DNA of 35,508 bases, taken from positions 1 through 35,508 of the IMG/VR virus record IMGVR_UViG_3300031565_000178. The stretch is one strand, 5' to 3'. The position numbers and the translations under genes are program-made. Positions 13,552 through 22,443 of the stretch are shown one piece after another. The stretch's first letter is position 1; each line of letters begins with the position of its first letter. Below the pieces are notes generated by a model. The model was not told the origin of the DNA. It did no database searches and saw only the letters and a program-made list of their open reading frames with translations. Source of the DNA: a virus.

Positions 13552-16500
13552 CAGGGTGCCACCGTGCCCATTTCGAGCATTGAGATTAGAGCCCGCATCT
13601 CAAATAAAGCGTCGCCTGGCGCTTGATGAATATGGATATCCCCAAAACTGTAGGTTGCCCTGCCTTCCCTACCCAGCGGCGTCACCTCGACATGCTCGGG
13701 ACGCCCTCCCTCGCCCACACCTATGAGCGTCGGCCTGCTTATGATCGCGTCCAGGCCATGCTGATACCACCCGATACCCATTGCCGAACCGCCCGATATG
13801 TTGGGTTGTAATTGGCCCATGTTCGCGTTGAATCCCGCCTCGATCCCGTTGGCTATGTTGGCACCCAGCTGATAAGCTGTTTGGTAGAATGGTCCGATAT
13901 TCCAACTTATTTTGGTCATGGCTTCGTTTAGTTTTCTTTGAATAGCGGCAGCAAGATTGGCACCGTCCGATATGCCTTCGGCTATCCGTTGGCCAATGGT
14001 ATATGCGGCATGATGGAAGCGCCCGGCTGCGCCCGCATACTCTTCGCTTTTGAGGACAGCGATAGCCGTTTGGAGCGCGGAAATTACGGCATTGGCCAAA
14101 CCCAACATACCAGTTTCGCCTGCTCCACCTGGATGGGCGGCTTCAGTTTGCCAATCTCTGAAACTCATAATTCCCAACAATGAGTCCACGCCTGCCTGGG
14201 CCGCCGCCGCGACCTCACCAGCTGCAGTTTCGAATGCTTCGGCATTCGCTAGGCCACCCCCCTCGTATAATGAGTATCTAATCTCGCCCAACTGTTGAAG
14301 GAATGAGTATAGATCATGCCTGAAGTCATACATAGCTTCGACGAGACCGGTTTTCTGCGTATAGGCCGCCATGCGCTTCAGCGCACCAAGCGCCGGAGTC
14401 ACCATGTCAGAGATGTCAGTCATGGCTTTGGCGGCCTCGCTCGCTCCCTTTATCGCGTCGGGGCCGAACTTCTCCCATACATCCACCATGATCTGGACCA
14501 GATCGTTCATCCTGATCTCGAATATGCCTGCGGCCTGCTCGAACTTGCCCTTGAGGGGCATGTCCATCAATTCCTTGATGGCCTCGAGTCCGGGGACTAC
14601 TACACTCATCATCTCTTTCACTGCACCGGCGAAGGCCGTGGCGTCTTTGACTCCGGGTCCGGTGTACTGTTCTTCTATCTCGCCCAGCTTCTGCAACAGC
14701 AGGATCAGGCGCTCCTTGAACTTCTCCGCCGTCCGCTCCAGGGTGGTCGCGCCCTTGTACTGAATCATGGTGGTTATGGCTTCTATCCCCGGCACGATGA
14801 TCCCTATCATCTTGTTGACGGACTCGGCCCAGTCGAACGAGACCGGGACGCCCTCGACGACGAAGTGGTCCTTGAGCTTCTTCAGCTCCTCAATTATGGT
14901 GTCAAGATGAATCACCAACCGATGCATCTTAGCTGGGATACTTCCTTCCTCCTCCCATGCAGCTAGGTCGATCAAGGCCTCGATTGCAGGTTTCACTATA
15001 TCAACGATCTTCTGGGCGCTCTCGTAGAATCCAGCCGCCGCGTCTACTCCGTCATAGTCGAAGAATTGCCAGCAGGCTTTCAGTTCATTGACCACAAGGT
15101 CAAGGTCCATCACGAAACTCGCGATTGCATTTGTGAGGCCGCTAGTCCGGGTGTATTCCCCAAGCAGAATCAACGCTTCGATTCCCGGCTTGACAATGGA
15201 TAGGGTGCCCTTCATAGCCTCGGACAAGAGGCTGGCCGCCTGAAGGCCCTCCAGTTCAAAGCAATCTGCGCTCTCCTCAAGCGCGAAGACCACCTGGCCG
15301 ATCAATCGCTGGAAAGCGTCCATCTTGTCCACCAGCGATTCTACGGGTGCCCAATTCGTGAGGGCCTGGATGGCTTCTATTGCCGGTTTGATGATGGCCA
15401 CGCTATCCTTCATGGCATTGAATAGGATGCTGGCTGCCTGAATTCCTTTCAACTTAAAGGAGTCAGCACTTTCCTCCAGGGCAAAGATCACCTGGCCAAT
15501 CAGTTGTTGAAAAGCGCTCATCTTGTCTACTAGCGATTGCGTTGGCTCCCATGCAGTCAGGGCCAAGATAGCCTCTATTGCAGGCTTGATAATAGAGACG
15601 CTGCCCTTCATGGCCTCGAATAAAGTGCTAGCCGCTTGAATACCTTTCAGTTTGAAGCCGTCAGCAGCTTCCTCAAGCGCGAAGACTACCTGACCAATCA
15701 GGCGTTGGAAGGAATCCATCTTGTCTGCTAGAGATTCTACCGGCTCCCATTCAATGAGTGCTACCATGGCCTCGATAGCAGGCTTGACGATGGAGACACT
15801 GCCCTTCATGGCCTCGAATAGGACACCAGCCGCCTGAATACCTTCCAATTTGAAACAGTCAGCACTTTCCTCAAGAGCATTCACAACCTGGCCAATCAAC
15901 CGCTGGAAGGAATCCATCTTGCCTACTAGCGATTCCACCGGTTCCCAATCCGCGAGAGCCACCATAGCCTCGATAGCAGGCTTGACAATCCCAATGATAC
16001 TACTTGCGGCCCCGGCCAGCATGGCCGCCGCCGACTTGCCTTCTTCATCGAGCGTTATGGCGCTGCCCTCCAATGCGCCGACTATGGAATCGACCACGGT
16101 TTTGAATCCCGCTATCCAGCCGGGGAGTCCGCCAAGTTCTGGTGTGACCGCAAGTCCCTCCTGAAGACCCACGAACTGCGCGAAAGCGCCGACTATGGTT
16201 GCCGTGGCCGTGGCCATCGTTGCCGCTACATCGGCGCTGGCCTTGTCTATGCCCTCCATGGCGGTATGCAACATGCCCGCCGCTTTGGTCAGGAATGAAG
16301 CTACCCTGCCTAGACCAACCTCTACGCCAGCGGGTACATCGAACTCGACCAGGTCCTTAATGGCCTGCATCGCGGACTTCGTGGCCTCTTCTATGTCCTT
16401 GGCAACCTCGGCCATGACGCGGGTGGCGGGTTCGGTAGCTTGCTGCGCAGCCCTTTCCCCTGCGGGGCCACTACCAGCCAGAGCACCCAAATCGAGGCCC

Positions 16501-19058
16501 GGTAAGGGCGGTATAGTCCATGTCCAACCAGTTAGTGTAGCTTGGGCGTCCTTTAATTCTTGCAGGGTAGCCGCTTCTCGTGCTTCCTGTAATTCTATGA
16601 ATGCCTTAAGTGCTTCAGCAGCCGCATCCACTGAACCTTCAGCGATATATTTGCTAACCTCTAGTTGCTTTAGCGCAAAGTCACGTTCATTTGCTAATCT
16701 ATCGGACGCCCCGGAATAGGCTATATCGAGGAGGGTTTTTTGTGCTTCTGCACCTAGATCAGCCCATCCCACATTTTTCTGGAGTTCCGCAGCCAATACC
16801 CTGGCCGTCTGATCGTTTTGATCACTGAGGGCCTGGTGATAATTAGTGAGTTGAGCAATACGCTTAATGAGGTTGTTGCGCTTCTGCTCCTGCTGCTGTA
16901 TCAGGTAGTCTCTGTTCGCTAGGGCCTGTTCGCGCTGGTGTTTCGTTAGGAGATCTGCCGCGTCCTTGACCCTGCCCACTTGAAGCAGCGCCGCGTGCAT
17001 CTGCTGGAATTCCTGCTCGGACTGCGCCATCTCAAAGCCGAGCTGGCGCTGGGATTCCACCCGTTCGTCGGCGGCCTCCTGTGCAATTTGCACCACGGCC
17101 TCATTGTGGTCCTCTATGATGTCGAACATCTTGTCGAGTTGATCCTTGACGGGTTCTGAATCCAGGGCATCAAGTACGATTTTCCGGGTGCTGTACATCG
17201 TTACCTGTATGTCCTGGCCAGCCATGTGCATCGCCGTGGCCATGCCATCGGCAGAAGTCCTCCAATTCCTTTCAGCCTGTTGTATCCAATAGTCGGATTC
17301 CCTCACATAGTTCGTGGTGGTATCCAGTTCGCCCTGCATGTCCCGAAGACCGCCCATAACTTCATCATTGATAGAATCCCAATACTGGAGAGTTTGGGCG
17401 TTCTTGTCCTGGGCCACATTCAACTGGAGTGTGGCTATGTAGGCGAATTCCAGCCCATTGGTGACACTGGCCATCGCCCCCGCATAGTCACCGGCGGCGA
17501 TTTTCGCATGGATATAGGCATCACGGGTATCCATCAGCCCTTCTTCTAGGAGAATCTGGGCCAATGTCTCATCTGTTACCGCGCTGTGAATCTGGTTGAC
17601 CACGCGGATCGTATCCAACACGCTTTGCCGATATTCTCCATAACTGCTCGTCGTTTCTTTGGCTTGGGCGCTGGCGCTAGCAGTCGCCTTTTCCATCTCT
17701 CGCGTGTTGTCGCTGATCTTTTTGACTACGGCGGCGATCGCGAGTCCGGCTGCCACTATGCCCATAGCGATGAGCGCTATGGGATTAGCAGCTAATATCA
17801 CATTCAAGGCGATCATGGCGGTTTTTATGATAGCTATGGCATTCTTCACGGCAATCATTGCGCTTATCAGTTTTGCCACACCAATTAGAACGGGCCCGAT
17901 ACTAGCGGCAACCAATGCAATTGTCAGAATAGTCTGCAATTGTTCCTTATCTAGGGTTGCCAACGTCGTGAGCCATCCCGTCAACACCTTCACGACCTGA
18001 ATGATCGTGGGTATATAGAGATTGGCTAATCGAATGCTGAATACCTCCAGCTCGGACTTCATCTTCGTGATCTGATAGGACCAGGATTGGTGGCGAATTT
18101 CCGCCATCTTCGCGTGTTCGCCAGCACCCTCAGAGGCCAGGGCCACCTCATCCATTGAATCGGCAAACGCCTGACCCTCACCCCGGCCAAGGGCAAAGGC
18201 CGCCTTCATGGCCCGCACATTGCCCAGAAGCGTGGCGATTTCCTCCGTACTGCCCCCAGTTGTCTTGTTTAGCAGAACCATCATCTTCTGGAGTCCGAGT
18301 TCCTGCAGCGCGGTCTCACCGCTCTCATAACCCCAGACCTTGATGATTCCGGCCAATTGATCGGTCGGCTTGATAAGCGACTGGATGAGGGCACGCACGG
18401 CGGTGGACGCCTCGGCCTCGCTATAGCCCGCATCAACTGTCGTCATCAATGCGGCGGCCAGGGTCTCGAAACTGATTCCCGCCGCCGCCGCTATTCCGGT
18501 AGCATTCCCGATAGTCGAGGCAAGAAGTTCGAAATTGATTGCGGATTTATTCGAGGCCAGCTGCAAGACATCGGCCACATGCGTAACGTCGGAGGCTTCG
18601 TAGCCAAAGGCGGCTAGCGTCGAAGTCAGGGCACGCGTGGTCGTTTCGGTGTCTGTCATCATATTGCCAGCGGCGTCAACGGACACCTTGAGGATAGTCA
18701 TGGCGTCGGCGGTCTGGTAGCCCGTACTCATAATGCCGCGCAGGGCAACGGCGACATCTGCAGAACTTTTGCTTGTGTGCGTAGAGAATTCCAAGACATC
18801 TTCTTTGAGGTCTTGGAATGCCTGGCCGCTCAGTTTGACAACTGAGTTCACGCCCATCATCGCCTTGTCAAAGTCGATAGCTGTATGCGCAGCCACAGCA
18901 CCAAAGGCGACTAGGGGCGCAGTCACATATTTCGACATTCCTTTGCCGATAGTCGCGAAGGAATTGGCGACACTGGTCATCTTTTTCTGCATGCCGCTAA
19001 TGACGCCGCTGGCTTCGTCCTTTGCGGTTATCTTGATGTCCAGGTTACGTTCAGGCAT
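13551..19058 (-). CDS. tail tape measure protein (1835 aa) with internal repeats
   Basis: Residues about 30-330 form a TP901-type tape measure domain (FDKAMMGVNSVVKLSGQ, LRGIMSTGYQTADAM, ELLASTIGNATGIAAAAGIS). A strongly hydrophobic region at about 372-455 would form membrane-inserting helices. A coiled-coil Gln/Arg/Glu-rich segment (about 680-830) follows. Residues about 1020-1300 hold four well-conserved 66-residue repeats, with degenerate versions continuing to about 1660. The C-terminus is Gly-rich. Length sets tail length, so a long siphovirus tail is expected. It starts 2 nt after the gpGT stop. No peptidase or lysozyme motif is obvious. Confidence 0.93.
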   Translation of the reverse strand: MPERNLDIKITAKDEASGVISGMQKKMTSVANSFATIGKGMSKYVTAPLVAFGAVAAHTAIDFDKAMMGVNSVVKLSGQAFQDLKEDVLEFSTHTSKSSADVAVALRGIMSTGYQTADAMTILKVSVDAAGNMMTDTETTTRALTSTLAAFGYEASDVTHVADVLQLASNKSAINFELLASTIGNATGIAAAAGISFETLAAALMTTVDAGYSEAEASTAVRALIQSLIKPTDQLAGIIKVWGYESGETALQELGLQKMMVLLNKTTGGSTEEIATLLGNVRAMKAAFALGRGEGQAFADSMDEVALASEGAGEHAKMAEIRHQSWSYQITKMKSELEVFSIRLANLYIPTIIQVVKVLTGWLTTLATLDKEQLQTILTIALVAASIGPVLIGVAKLISAMIAVKNAIAIIKTAMIALNVILAANPIALIAMGIVAAGLAIAAVVKKISDNTREMEKATASASAQAKETTSSYGEYRQSVLDTIRVVNQIHSAVTDETLAQILLEEGLMDTRDAYIHAKIAAGDYAGAMASVTNGLEFAYIATLQLNVAQDKNAQTLQYWDSINDEVMGGLRDMQGELDTTTNYVRESDYWIQQAERNWRTSADGMATAMHMAGQDIQVTMYSTRKIVLDALDSEPVKDQLDKMFDIIEDHNEAVVQIAQEAADERVESQRQLGFEMAQSEQEFQQMHAALLQVGRVKDAADLLTKHQREQALANRDYLIQQQEQKRNNLIKRIAQLTNYHQALSDQNDQTARVLAAELQKNVGWADLGAEAQKTLLDIAYSGASDRLANERDFALKQLEVSKYIAEGSVDAAAEALKAFIELQEAREAATLQELKDAQATLTGWTWTIPPLPGLDLGALAGSGPAGERAAQQATEPATRVMAEVAKDIEEATKSAMQAIKDLVEFDVPAGVEVGLGRVASFLTKAAGMLHTAMEGIDKASADVAATMATATATIVGAFAQFVGLQEGLAVTPELGGLPGWIAGFKTVVDSIVGALEGSAITLDEEGKSAAAMLAGAASSIIGIVKPAIEAMVALADWEPVESLVGKMDSFQRLIGQVVNALEESADCFKLEGIQAAGVLFEAMKGSVSIVKPAIEAMVALIEWEPVESLADKMDSFQRLIGQVVFALEEAADGFKLKGIQAASTLFEAMKGSVSIIKPAIEAILALTAWEPTQSLVDKMSAFQQLIGQVIFALEESADSFKLKGIQAASILFNAMKDSVAIIKPAIEAIQALTNWAPVESLVDKMDAFQRLIGQVVFALEESADCFELEGLQAASLLSEAMKGTLSIVKPGIEALILLGEYTRTSGLTNAIASFVMDLDLVVNELKACWQFFDYDGVDAAAGFYESAQKIVDIVKPAIEALIDLAAWEEEGSIPAKMHRLVIHLDTIIEELKKLKDHFVVEGVPVSFDWAESVNKMIGIIVPGIEAITTMIQYKGATTLERTAEKFKERLILLLQKLGEIEEQYTGPGVKDATAFAGAVKEMMSVVVPGLEAIKELMDMPLKGKFEQAAGIFEIRMNDLVQIMVDVWEKFGPDAIKGASEAAKAMTDISDMVTPALGALKRMAAYTQKTGLVEAMYDFRHDLYSFLQQLGEIRYSLYEGGGLANAEAFETAAGEVAAAAQAGVDSLLGIMSFRDWQTEAAHPGGAGETGMLGLANAVISALQTAIAVLKSEEYAGAAGRFHHAAYTIGQRIAEGISDGANLAAAIQRKLNEAMTKISWNIGPFYQTAYQLGANIANGIEAGFNANMGQLQPNISGGSAMGIGWYQHGLDAIISRPTLIGVGEGGRPEHVEVTPLGREGRATYSFGDIHIHQAPGDALFEMRALISMLEMGTVAP
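15165..16000 (-). repeat. 198-bp tandem repeats inside the tape measure gene
   Basis: The same landmark (TCTTG[T/C]C on the plus strand) occurs at 15323, 15521, 15719 and 15917, exactly 198 nt apart, and flanking bases align at the same period. Each unit encodes 66 residues with SIVKPAIEA, W-x-P-x-x-SL and FQRLIGQVV cores. About four units are highly similar; older, diverged copies lie on the downstream side. Confidence 0.88.
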
Positions 19059-19060
19059 GG

Positions 19061-19611
19061 TTAATCCTTGAAGCTCACGCCCTTGGCCTTGTCCTTCTTG
19101 CCATACTTGGCTTCATAGTGCATGACCATCATATGGTCCCGTAGCCGGTCCCAATCCTCAAGATCGAGCATCCATCCCAGACAGTGATAGACGTCGCGAC
19201 AGAGATGGAGTTCTGTCACCACCCACGGCTCCTCACCGACTCCGGTAAAACCAGCTCCCGTAAAATAGTAGTCTAGGAGCTGGCGGTCGAGTTTTTTCGT
19301 TCCGCCGCCGTCCCCACCAACGCCTCGCCGAGGAACATCAGTTCGGCATCGTAAAGCTGGTCGAGCACGTCAGGATCGTCCTTGAGTTGGGGCATGGCCT
19401 TACCATCGTCGTCGACCCAGTTCCATTCGACGATATGGTCGGCGTAGAGCTTGGCCGCGCGCTCGAACTGCTGTTCCGGGGGCGCGTCCTCTCCAGCCTC
19501 CTTTATCACCTTGCGCATCTCTTTCACCTTGAGTTTGCGCACGACGACATAGGAATCATCGCCCTGGATTTCGGGACTCTCGACTCTCCGGGTTCCCGTT
19601 CTTTTGGGCAT
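19061..19611 (-). CDS. tail assembly chaperone gpGT (-1 frameshift product)
   Basis: Codons 1-107 come from the gpG frame (19611-19291). After a -1 slip at 19297-19291 translation continues for 76 codons to TAA 19061. I translated the extension by hand; it is fully open and reads LDRQLLDYYFTGAGFTGVGE at its start and DKAKGVSFKD at its end. The total is about 183 residues. In lambda and most siphoviruses, gpG and the longer gpGT chaperone the tape measure protein. Position directly between tail tube and tape measure genes is exactly as expected. Confidence 0.85.
19273..19611 (-). CDS. tail assembly chaperone gpG (unshifted product)
   Basis: ATG at 19611 with AAAAGGAGGTAAAC. The 112-residue acidic/helical protein contains VVVRKLKVKEMRKVIKEAGE and ends at TAG 19273, 18 nt beyond the slippery site. 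It carries no recognisable enzyme motif. Its identity comes from the gene order, its size, and the frameshift signal near the end, which is the hallmark of siphovirus tail chaperones. Confidence 0.85.
   Translation of the reverse strand: MPKRTGTRRVESPEIQGDDSYVVVRKLKVKEMRKVIKEAGEDAPPEQQFERAAKLYADHIVEWNWVDDDGKAMPQLKDDPDVLDQLYDAELMFLGEALVGTAAERKNSTASS
19291..19297 (-). promoter_or_regulatory. programmed -1 ribosomal frameshift site A AAA AAC
   Basis: On the minus strand the heptamer AAAAAAC lies in the zero frame as CGA AAA AAC, i.e. exactly X XXY YYZ. It is 15 nt before the zero-frame TAG, and the -1 frame is open for 76 codons beyond it. I did not fold the downstream RNA for a stimulatory stem. 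Confidence 0.85.
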
Positions 19612-19637
19612 GTTTACCTCCTTTTATTCAGTTATTC

Positions 19638-20114
19638 TTAGGTCGTTCCCTGGCCCAGCCTGCCCTTGTAGACGCCCCACAAGGTCGCTTCGACGAGCAG
19701 AATGTCCGCGGTCGTCGCGTCCGAGGAGGGGATGCAGGGTCCCACGACGTGGCCATGGAAGATGTACTCCCAGTTTCCCGCGCCCGCGCCCGCCGGACGA
19801 TACCGCATCCAGATTCTCGTCTCGTTCTCATAGAATCCCTGGAACAGGTCGGTGCTCTCCTCGTCCTCTTCCGTATAGATGGCCCGCGCCACCACGGAAG
19901 CCGGTTCGACCTTGCCGATGCCGGTCAGCGGGTCGTGGAATTCGCCAAAGCTGTGTGTGTAGCCGGTCATGTGATCCCCGCCCGAAGGCGTGAGCGCATT
20001 GCTCGATCCGCTGATGTCGGTCCACGTGGTCACGTTGCCGACGGCGGATACCTGGTCGCTCGACACCTCCAATGTCGAGTGTTTGCTGGTCATGTGTCCG
20101 TCTGTCTGAGGCAT
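19638..20114 (-). CDS. major tail (tube) protein
   Basis: 158 residues, ATG at 20114 after a GGAGAAAA SD. The body is beta-rich with an Ala/Gly-rich C-terminal strand pattern (SSDATTADILLVEATLWGVY). The central segment covers DHMTGYTHSFGEFHDPLTGIG. This size and composition, and its location immediately before the tail chaperones and after the tail terminator, fit the tube protein that stacks as hexamers along the tail. There is no strong motif, so the call relies on synteny. Confidence 0.72.
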   Translation of the reverse strand: MPQTDGHMTSKHSTLEVSSDQVSAVGNVTTWTDISGSSNALTPSGGDHMTGYTHSFGEFHDPLTGIGKVEPASVVARAIYTEEDEESTDLFQGFYENETRIWMRYRPAGAGAGNWEYIFHGHVVGPCIPSSDATTADILLVEATLWGVYKGRLGQGTT

Positions 20115-20121
20115 TTTTCTC

Positions 20122-20541
20122 CTATCCTCTTGCTGTTACTTCCGCTACCAGGGCCCAATAGTTGAAGCCCTGGACGGTGTATTCCTGTACTCTCGTCGTC
20201 ATAGTCGGATAACTCAGAGCTATGTCGGCGTCCTTGAACGCTTTCGTCAGGTTGTCCGACATATCCACCGCAGCCGTGAAGTTGGGTTCCGGCAAAGCCT
20301 GTGCAACCGGTTCTATTATTATGATCACCTCCACCGTCATCATTCCCGATCCGTGCATGTCCGCGCCCTCGACACAGAAGGCGAAGCGCTCCCTGGTTGA
20401 TTTTGGCACCCGCAGGAACTTGGCCGGGAGCATCGCCGTCGTCAGCGACGCAGGCGGCTCCATGCCAAAGTCCTTGGTCACACCTGGTACTTTTGTGGCC
20501 GCGACACCCTCCACATAGGTTCTGAAATCATAGGTTGGCAT
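20122..20541 (-). CDS. tail terminator / head-tail joining protein candidate
   Basis: 139 residues; the ATG overlaps the connector stop as TAATG. Alternating strands and helices with AFCVEGADMHGSGMMTVEVI and NLTKAFKDADIAL resemble the alpha/beta fold of the tail terminator (gpU-like), which caps the tail tube at the head end. The place between the connector and tube genes supports it. A head-closure protein is the alternative. Confidence 0.6.
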   Translation of the reverse strand: MPTYDFRTYVEGVAATKVPGVTKDFGMEPPASLTTAMLPAKFLRVPKSTRERFAFCVEGADMHGSGMMTVEVIIIIEPVAQALPEPNFTAAVDMSDNLTKAFKDADIALSYPTMTTRVQEYTVQGFNYWALVAEVTARG

Positions 20542-21152
20542 TACAGCGCGTTCCTCCTCCGGTTTAGACAGATTTTGAGCACGTCAATCGGAAAGCCCTG
20601 CGGAACCGTGAGCACGCCGCCCTCCAGGAATGCCGTCGTCTCGAAAACCTGCGCGTCCTTTTGCCTGTACAGATACGCAGTCAGACGGAGGCAGGCCTGC
20701 TGTATGTCATACGGGATGTTCTGACCCAGACAGTAACCCCACCAGCCGCGCACGCTGATGGCATTGAGCGGCGAACTGCTGTAGGTCCACACATCGTTCT
20801 TCAGGACAATCGCGTACTTCGGCTTGCGGTTGGTGGGCTTGTACACATAGTCGTTTGCGCCAATAACCGTGCCGTCACCGTTCTTGACCGCGAACGCCTT
20901 GACCAGATCCTCGTCGAGCATGAGCGTGATCCCATCATCTTTCACGCCGTAGCCGTGCTCGTTCGCGCTACCCGTATCGGCATTGAAGAAATGCGTGTCC
21001 TTATAACCTTCGAAGGTGCGACCCGTCAGGTTCTCGATGATGCCCTGCGCCCTATCCAGGTCCTCCTCCAGCAGCAGGTCGTCCTTCTTCATTATGTCGG
21101 GATCGTTCGTTGACAGATACCGCCTCACCCGCTCAACCGGGATGTATGTCAT
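20541..21152 (-). CDS. head-tail connector (HK97 gp6-like) protein
   Basis: 203 residues with the usual connector pattern: an N-terminal helical segment (LLLEEDLDRAQGIIENLTGR) and a beta insertion. Then comes a Trp-containing strand WWGYCLGQNIPYDIQQACLRLTAYLYR that opens the last helices. Such proteins form the ring beneath the portal. It normally sits a few genes after the capsid gene; here about 11 kb of sugar-modification genes separate them. SD GGAAGTGAGAC precedes ATG 21152. Confidence 0.8.
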   Translation of the reverse strand: MTYIPVERVRRYLSTNDPDIMKKDDLLLEEDLDRAQGIIENLTGRTFEGYKDTHFFNADTGSANEHGYGVKDDGITLMLDEDLVKAFAVKNGDGTVIGANDYVYKPTNRKPKYAIVLKNDVWTYSSSPLNAISVRGWWGYCLGQNIPYDIQQACLRLTAYLYRQKDAQVFETTAFLEGGVLTVPQGFPIDVLKICLNRRRNAL

Positions 21153-21155
21153 GTC

Positions 21156-22235
21156 TCACTTCCAACAGAGCCACATGGGGTGCGCGCCGTGGTCGGTCAC
21201 GTACCCGAGCCACTGCACCGTGCTGAAATCCCGCGCTAATTCCGCCTGGTACTTCTCGCGCTTCTCCGTGCTCTGTCCAGAGAACCACATCAATCCCCCG
21301 CAAAGCCGGGGAATCCACGAAGCGTAACCCCCGGCATGTCCCACGATTGACAGGCAGAACGCTATGTCGAACGTCCTGATCCCGCTTTTCTCGCGTATCT
21401 GCTTCCATTGGCTGGGAAGTTCCAACTGGTAGAAATCGAGATTCCAATAGCCCAGCCAGTTCGCCAGCAGGTAGTTCCCTTCGCGGTGCTTGTGGTCAAT
21501 GCCGATCACCCTCGCGGCGCCCATGTCGTCGGCCAATCTCATGAAGGCGCCCTGGTTGCAGCCTATGTCCAGGACAGTCGCGCCCACGAAATCCACTTCG
21601 GACATCTTCATCTGCTTGGCCCTGGCCTTGACGTCGCGCTTGCCCCCCACTCCCAACTCCGGGCAGGGCTGGTAGCCGATGCGCTCCTCCCTGGGTTTCT
21701 TGTGATACAATTCGACATGTCGCTTGACCCACACCCTATAGAGGCGCGGGTTGGCGAACCGCAGCCTTCCGAAATCGACGAGTTTGTCGCCGACCCATTT
21801 GCTGTCGCGGGCCAGATAGTGCGCTATATCCTGTTCGCTCTTTTCCAGTTCGTATGCCGTGATGTCCCACGTCCCGGCCATGCGGGCGGCCCCCTTCTTG
21901 TCGGGCGTCCCCTCTCCCGTGACATAGTCCGTCACCTGGGCCAGTCTCTCGCCGTTGAGGAGAACCAGTCCATACACTCTAGGCGCGAGTCCGGCGAGCG
22001 CGAACAGATTCTGTATCTTGGTCGCCTCGATCAGTCGGTTGCCGGCCCACTTGAACTGCTCCGGCTCCAGCAATTCGTCCTCGGTCATCTTGCGGAATAT
22101 CTTCAGGCAGAGATTGGGCCGTGCGTACCTGGTTTGCAAAGCGCTTGCCAGGCTCTCGTTGTGCGCGATGTAGCAGTTCTGGCCTTCGTGGACTTTGCCC
22201 AACATGCCGCCGAAAAGTCGCAGTTCTTTAATCAC
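21156..22235 (-). CDS. kinase-like domain fused to SAM-dependent methyltransferase (short paralogue)
   Basis: Two parts. Residues 20-160 resemble a reduced protein-kinase-like fold: LCLKIF (K45), AGLAPRVYGLVLL, a YLARDSKW stretch and KLVDFGR (D154, a DFG-like motif). Residues about 215-345 are a class I methyltransferase with motif I VLDIGCNQGA (221-230) and an acidic RVIGIDHKH strand. It is homologous along its whole length to the first ~370 residues of the 23672-26050 protein (shared CYIAHN, LCLKIF, GLAPRVY, VTDY). GTG 22235 overlaps the upstream gene by 8 nt. Substrate unknown; a sugar or glycan in this context. Confidence 0.75.
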   Translation of the reverse strand: MIKELRLFGGMLGKVHEGQNCYIAHNESLASALQTRYARPNLCLKIFRKMTEDELLEPEQFKWAGNRLIEATKIQNLFALAGLAPRVYGLVLLNGERLAQVTDYVTGEGTPDKKGAARMAGTWDITAYELEKSEQDIAHYLARDSKWVGDKLVDFGRLRFANPRLYRVWVKRHVELYHKKPREERIGYQPCPELGVGGKRDVKARAKQMKMSEVDFVGATVLDIGCNQGAFMRLADDMGAARVIGIDHKHREGNYLLANWLGYWNLDFYQLELPSQWKQIREKSGIRTFDIAFCLSIVGHAGGYASWIPRLCGGLMWFSGQSTEKREKYQAELARDFSTVQWLGYVTDHGAHPMWLCWK

Positions 22236-22443
22236 GAACCGTCATCCTCACTGTCCCGCTGGACACTTCCCTCTCGAATAGACACCACCACACGGGCGGG
22301 TTGTCGGCATAGTTGATCTCGTGCCCGATCATCCTCCACCCCTCGCGCCCCAATGCGTTGATGCGGTTTATCACCATATCGCAATTGCTCCTATGGTCAC
22401 TCAGCCTCTCCTCCTGGAATATCTCCGTCCTGTATTGCCACAT
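22228..22443 (-). CDS. small DUF4177-like protein
   Basis: The ATG at 22443 is preferred because AGGGG lies 8 nt upstream; GTG 22452 is the alternative. The 71-residue protein begins MWQYRTEIFQEE, then INALGREGWRMIGHEI and WWCLFER. That strand-helix-strand arrangement with LN-x-LG-x-x-GW-x-x-x is the DUF4177 style, small proteins of unknown function. It overlaps both neighbouring genes (47 and 8 nt). Confidence 0.62.
   Translation of the reverse strand: MWQYRTEIFQEERLSDHRSNCDMVINRINALGREGWRMIGHEINYADNPPVWWCLFEREVSSGTVRMTVRD

Noticed and set aside
12739-13626. Long plus-strand ORF (295 aa) opposite the Dit gene
   Set aside because: It lies entirely antisense to a convincing tail gene, has no SD, and has an Arg/Val/His-rich shadow composition. 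Similar antisense frames at 21408-22316, 28014-28874, 30683-31474 and 31765-32454 were rejected for the same reason.
15165-16000. Regular repeats that could suggest a CRISPR array
   Set aside because: The 198-bp units are coding, in frame within the tape measure gene, with no short repeat/spacer structure.
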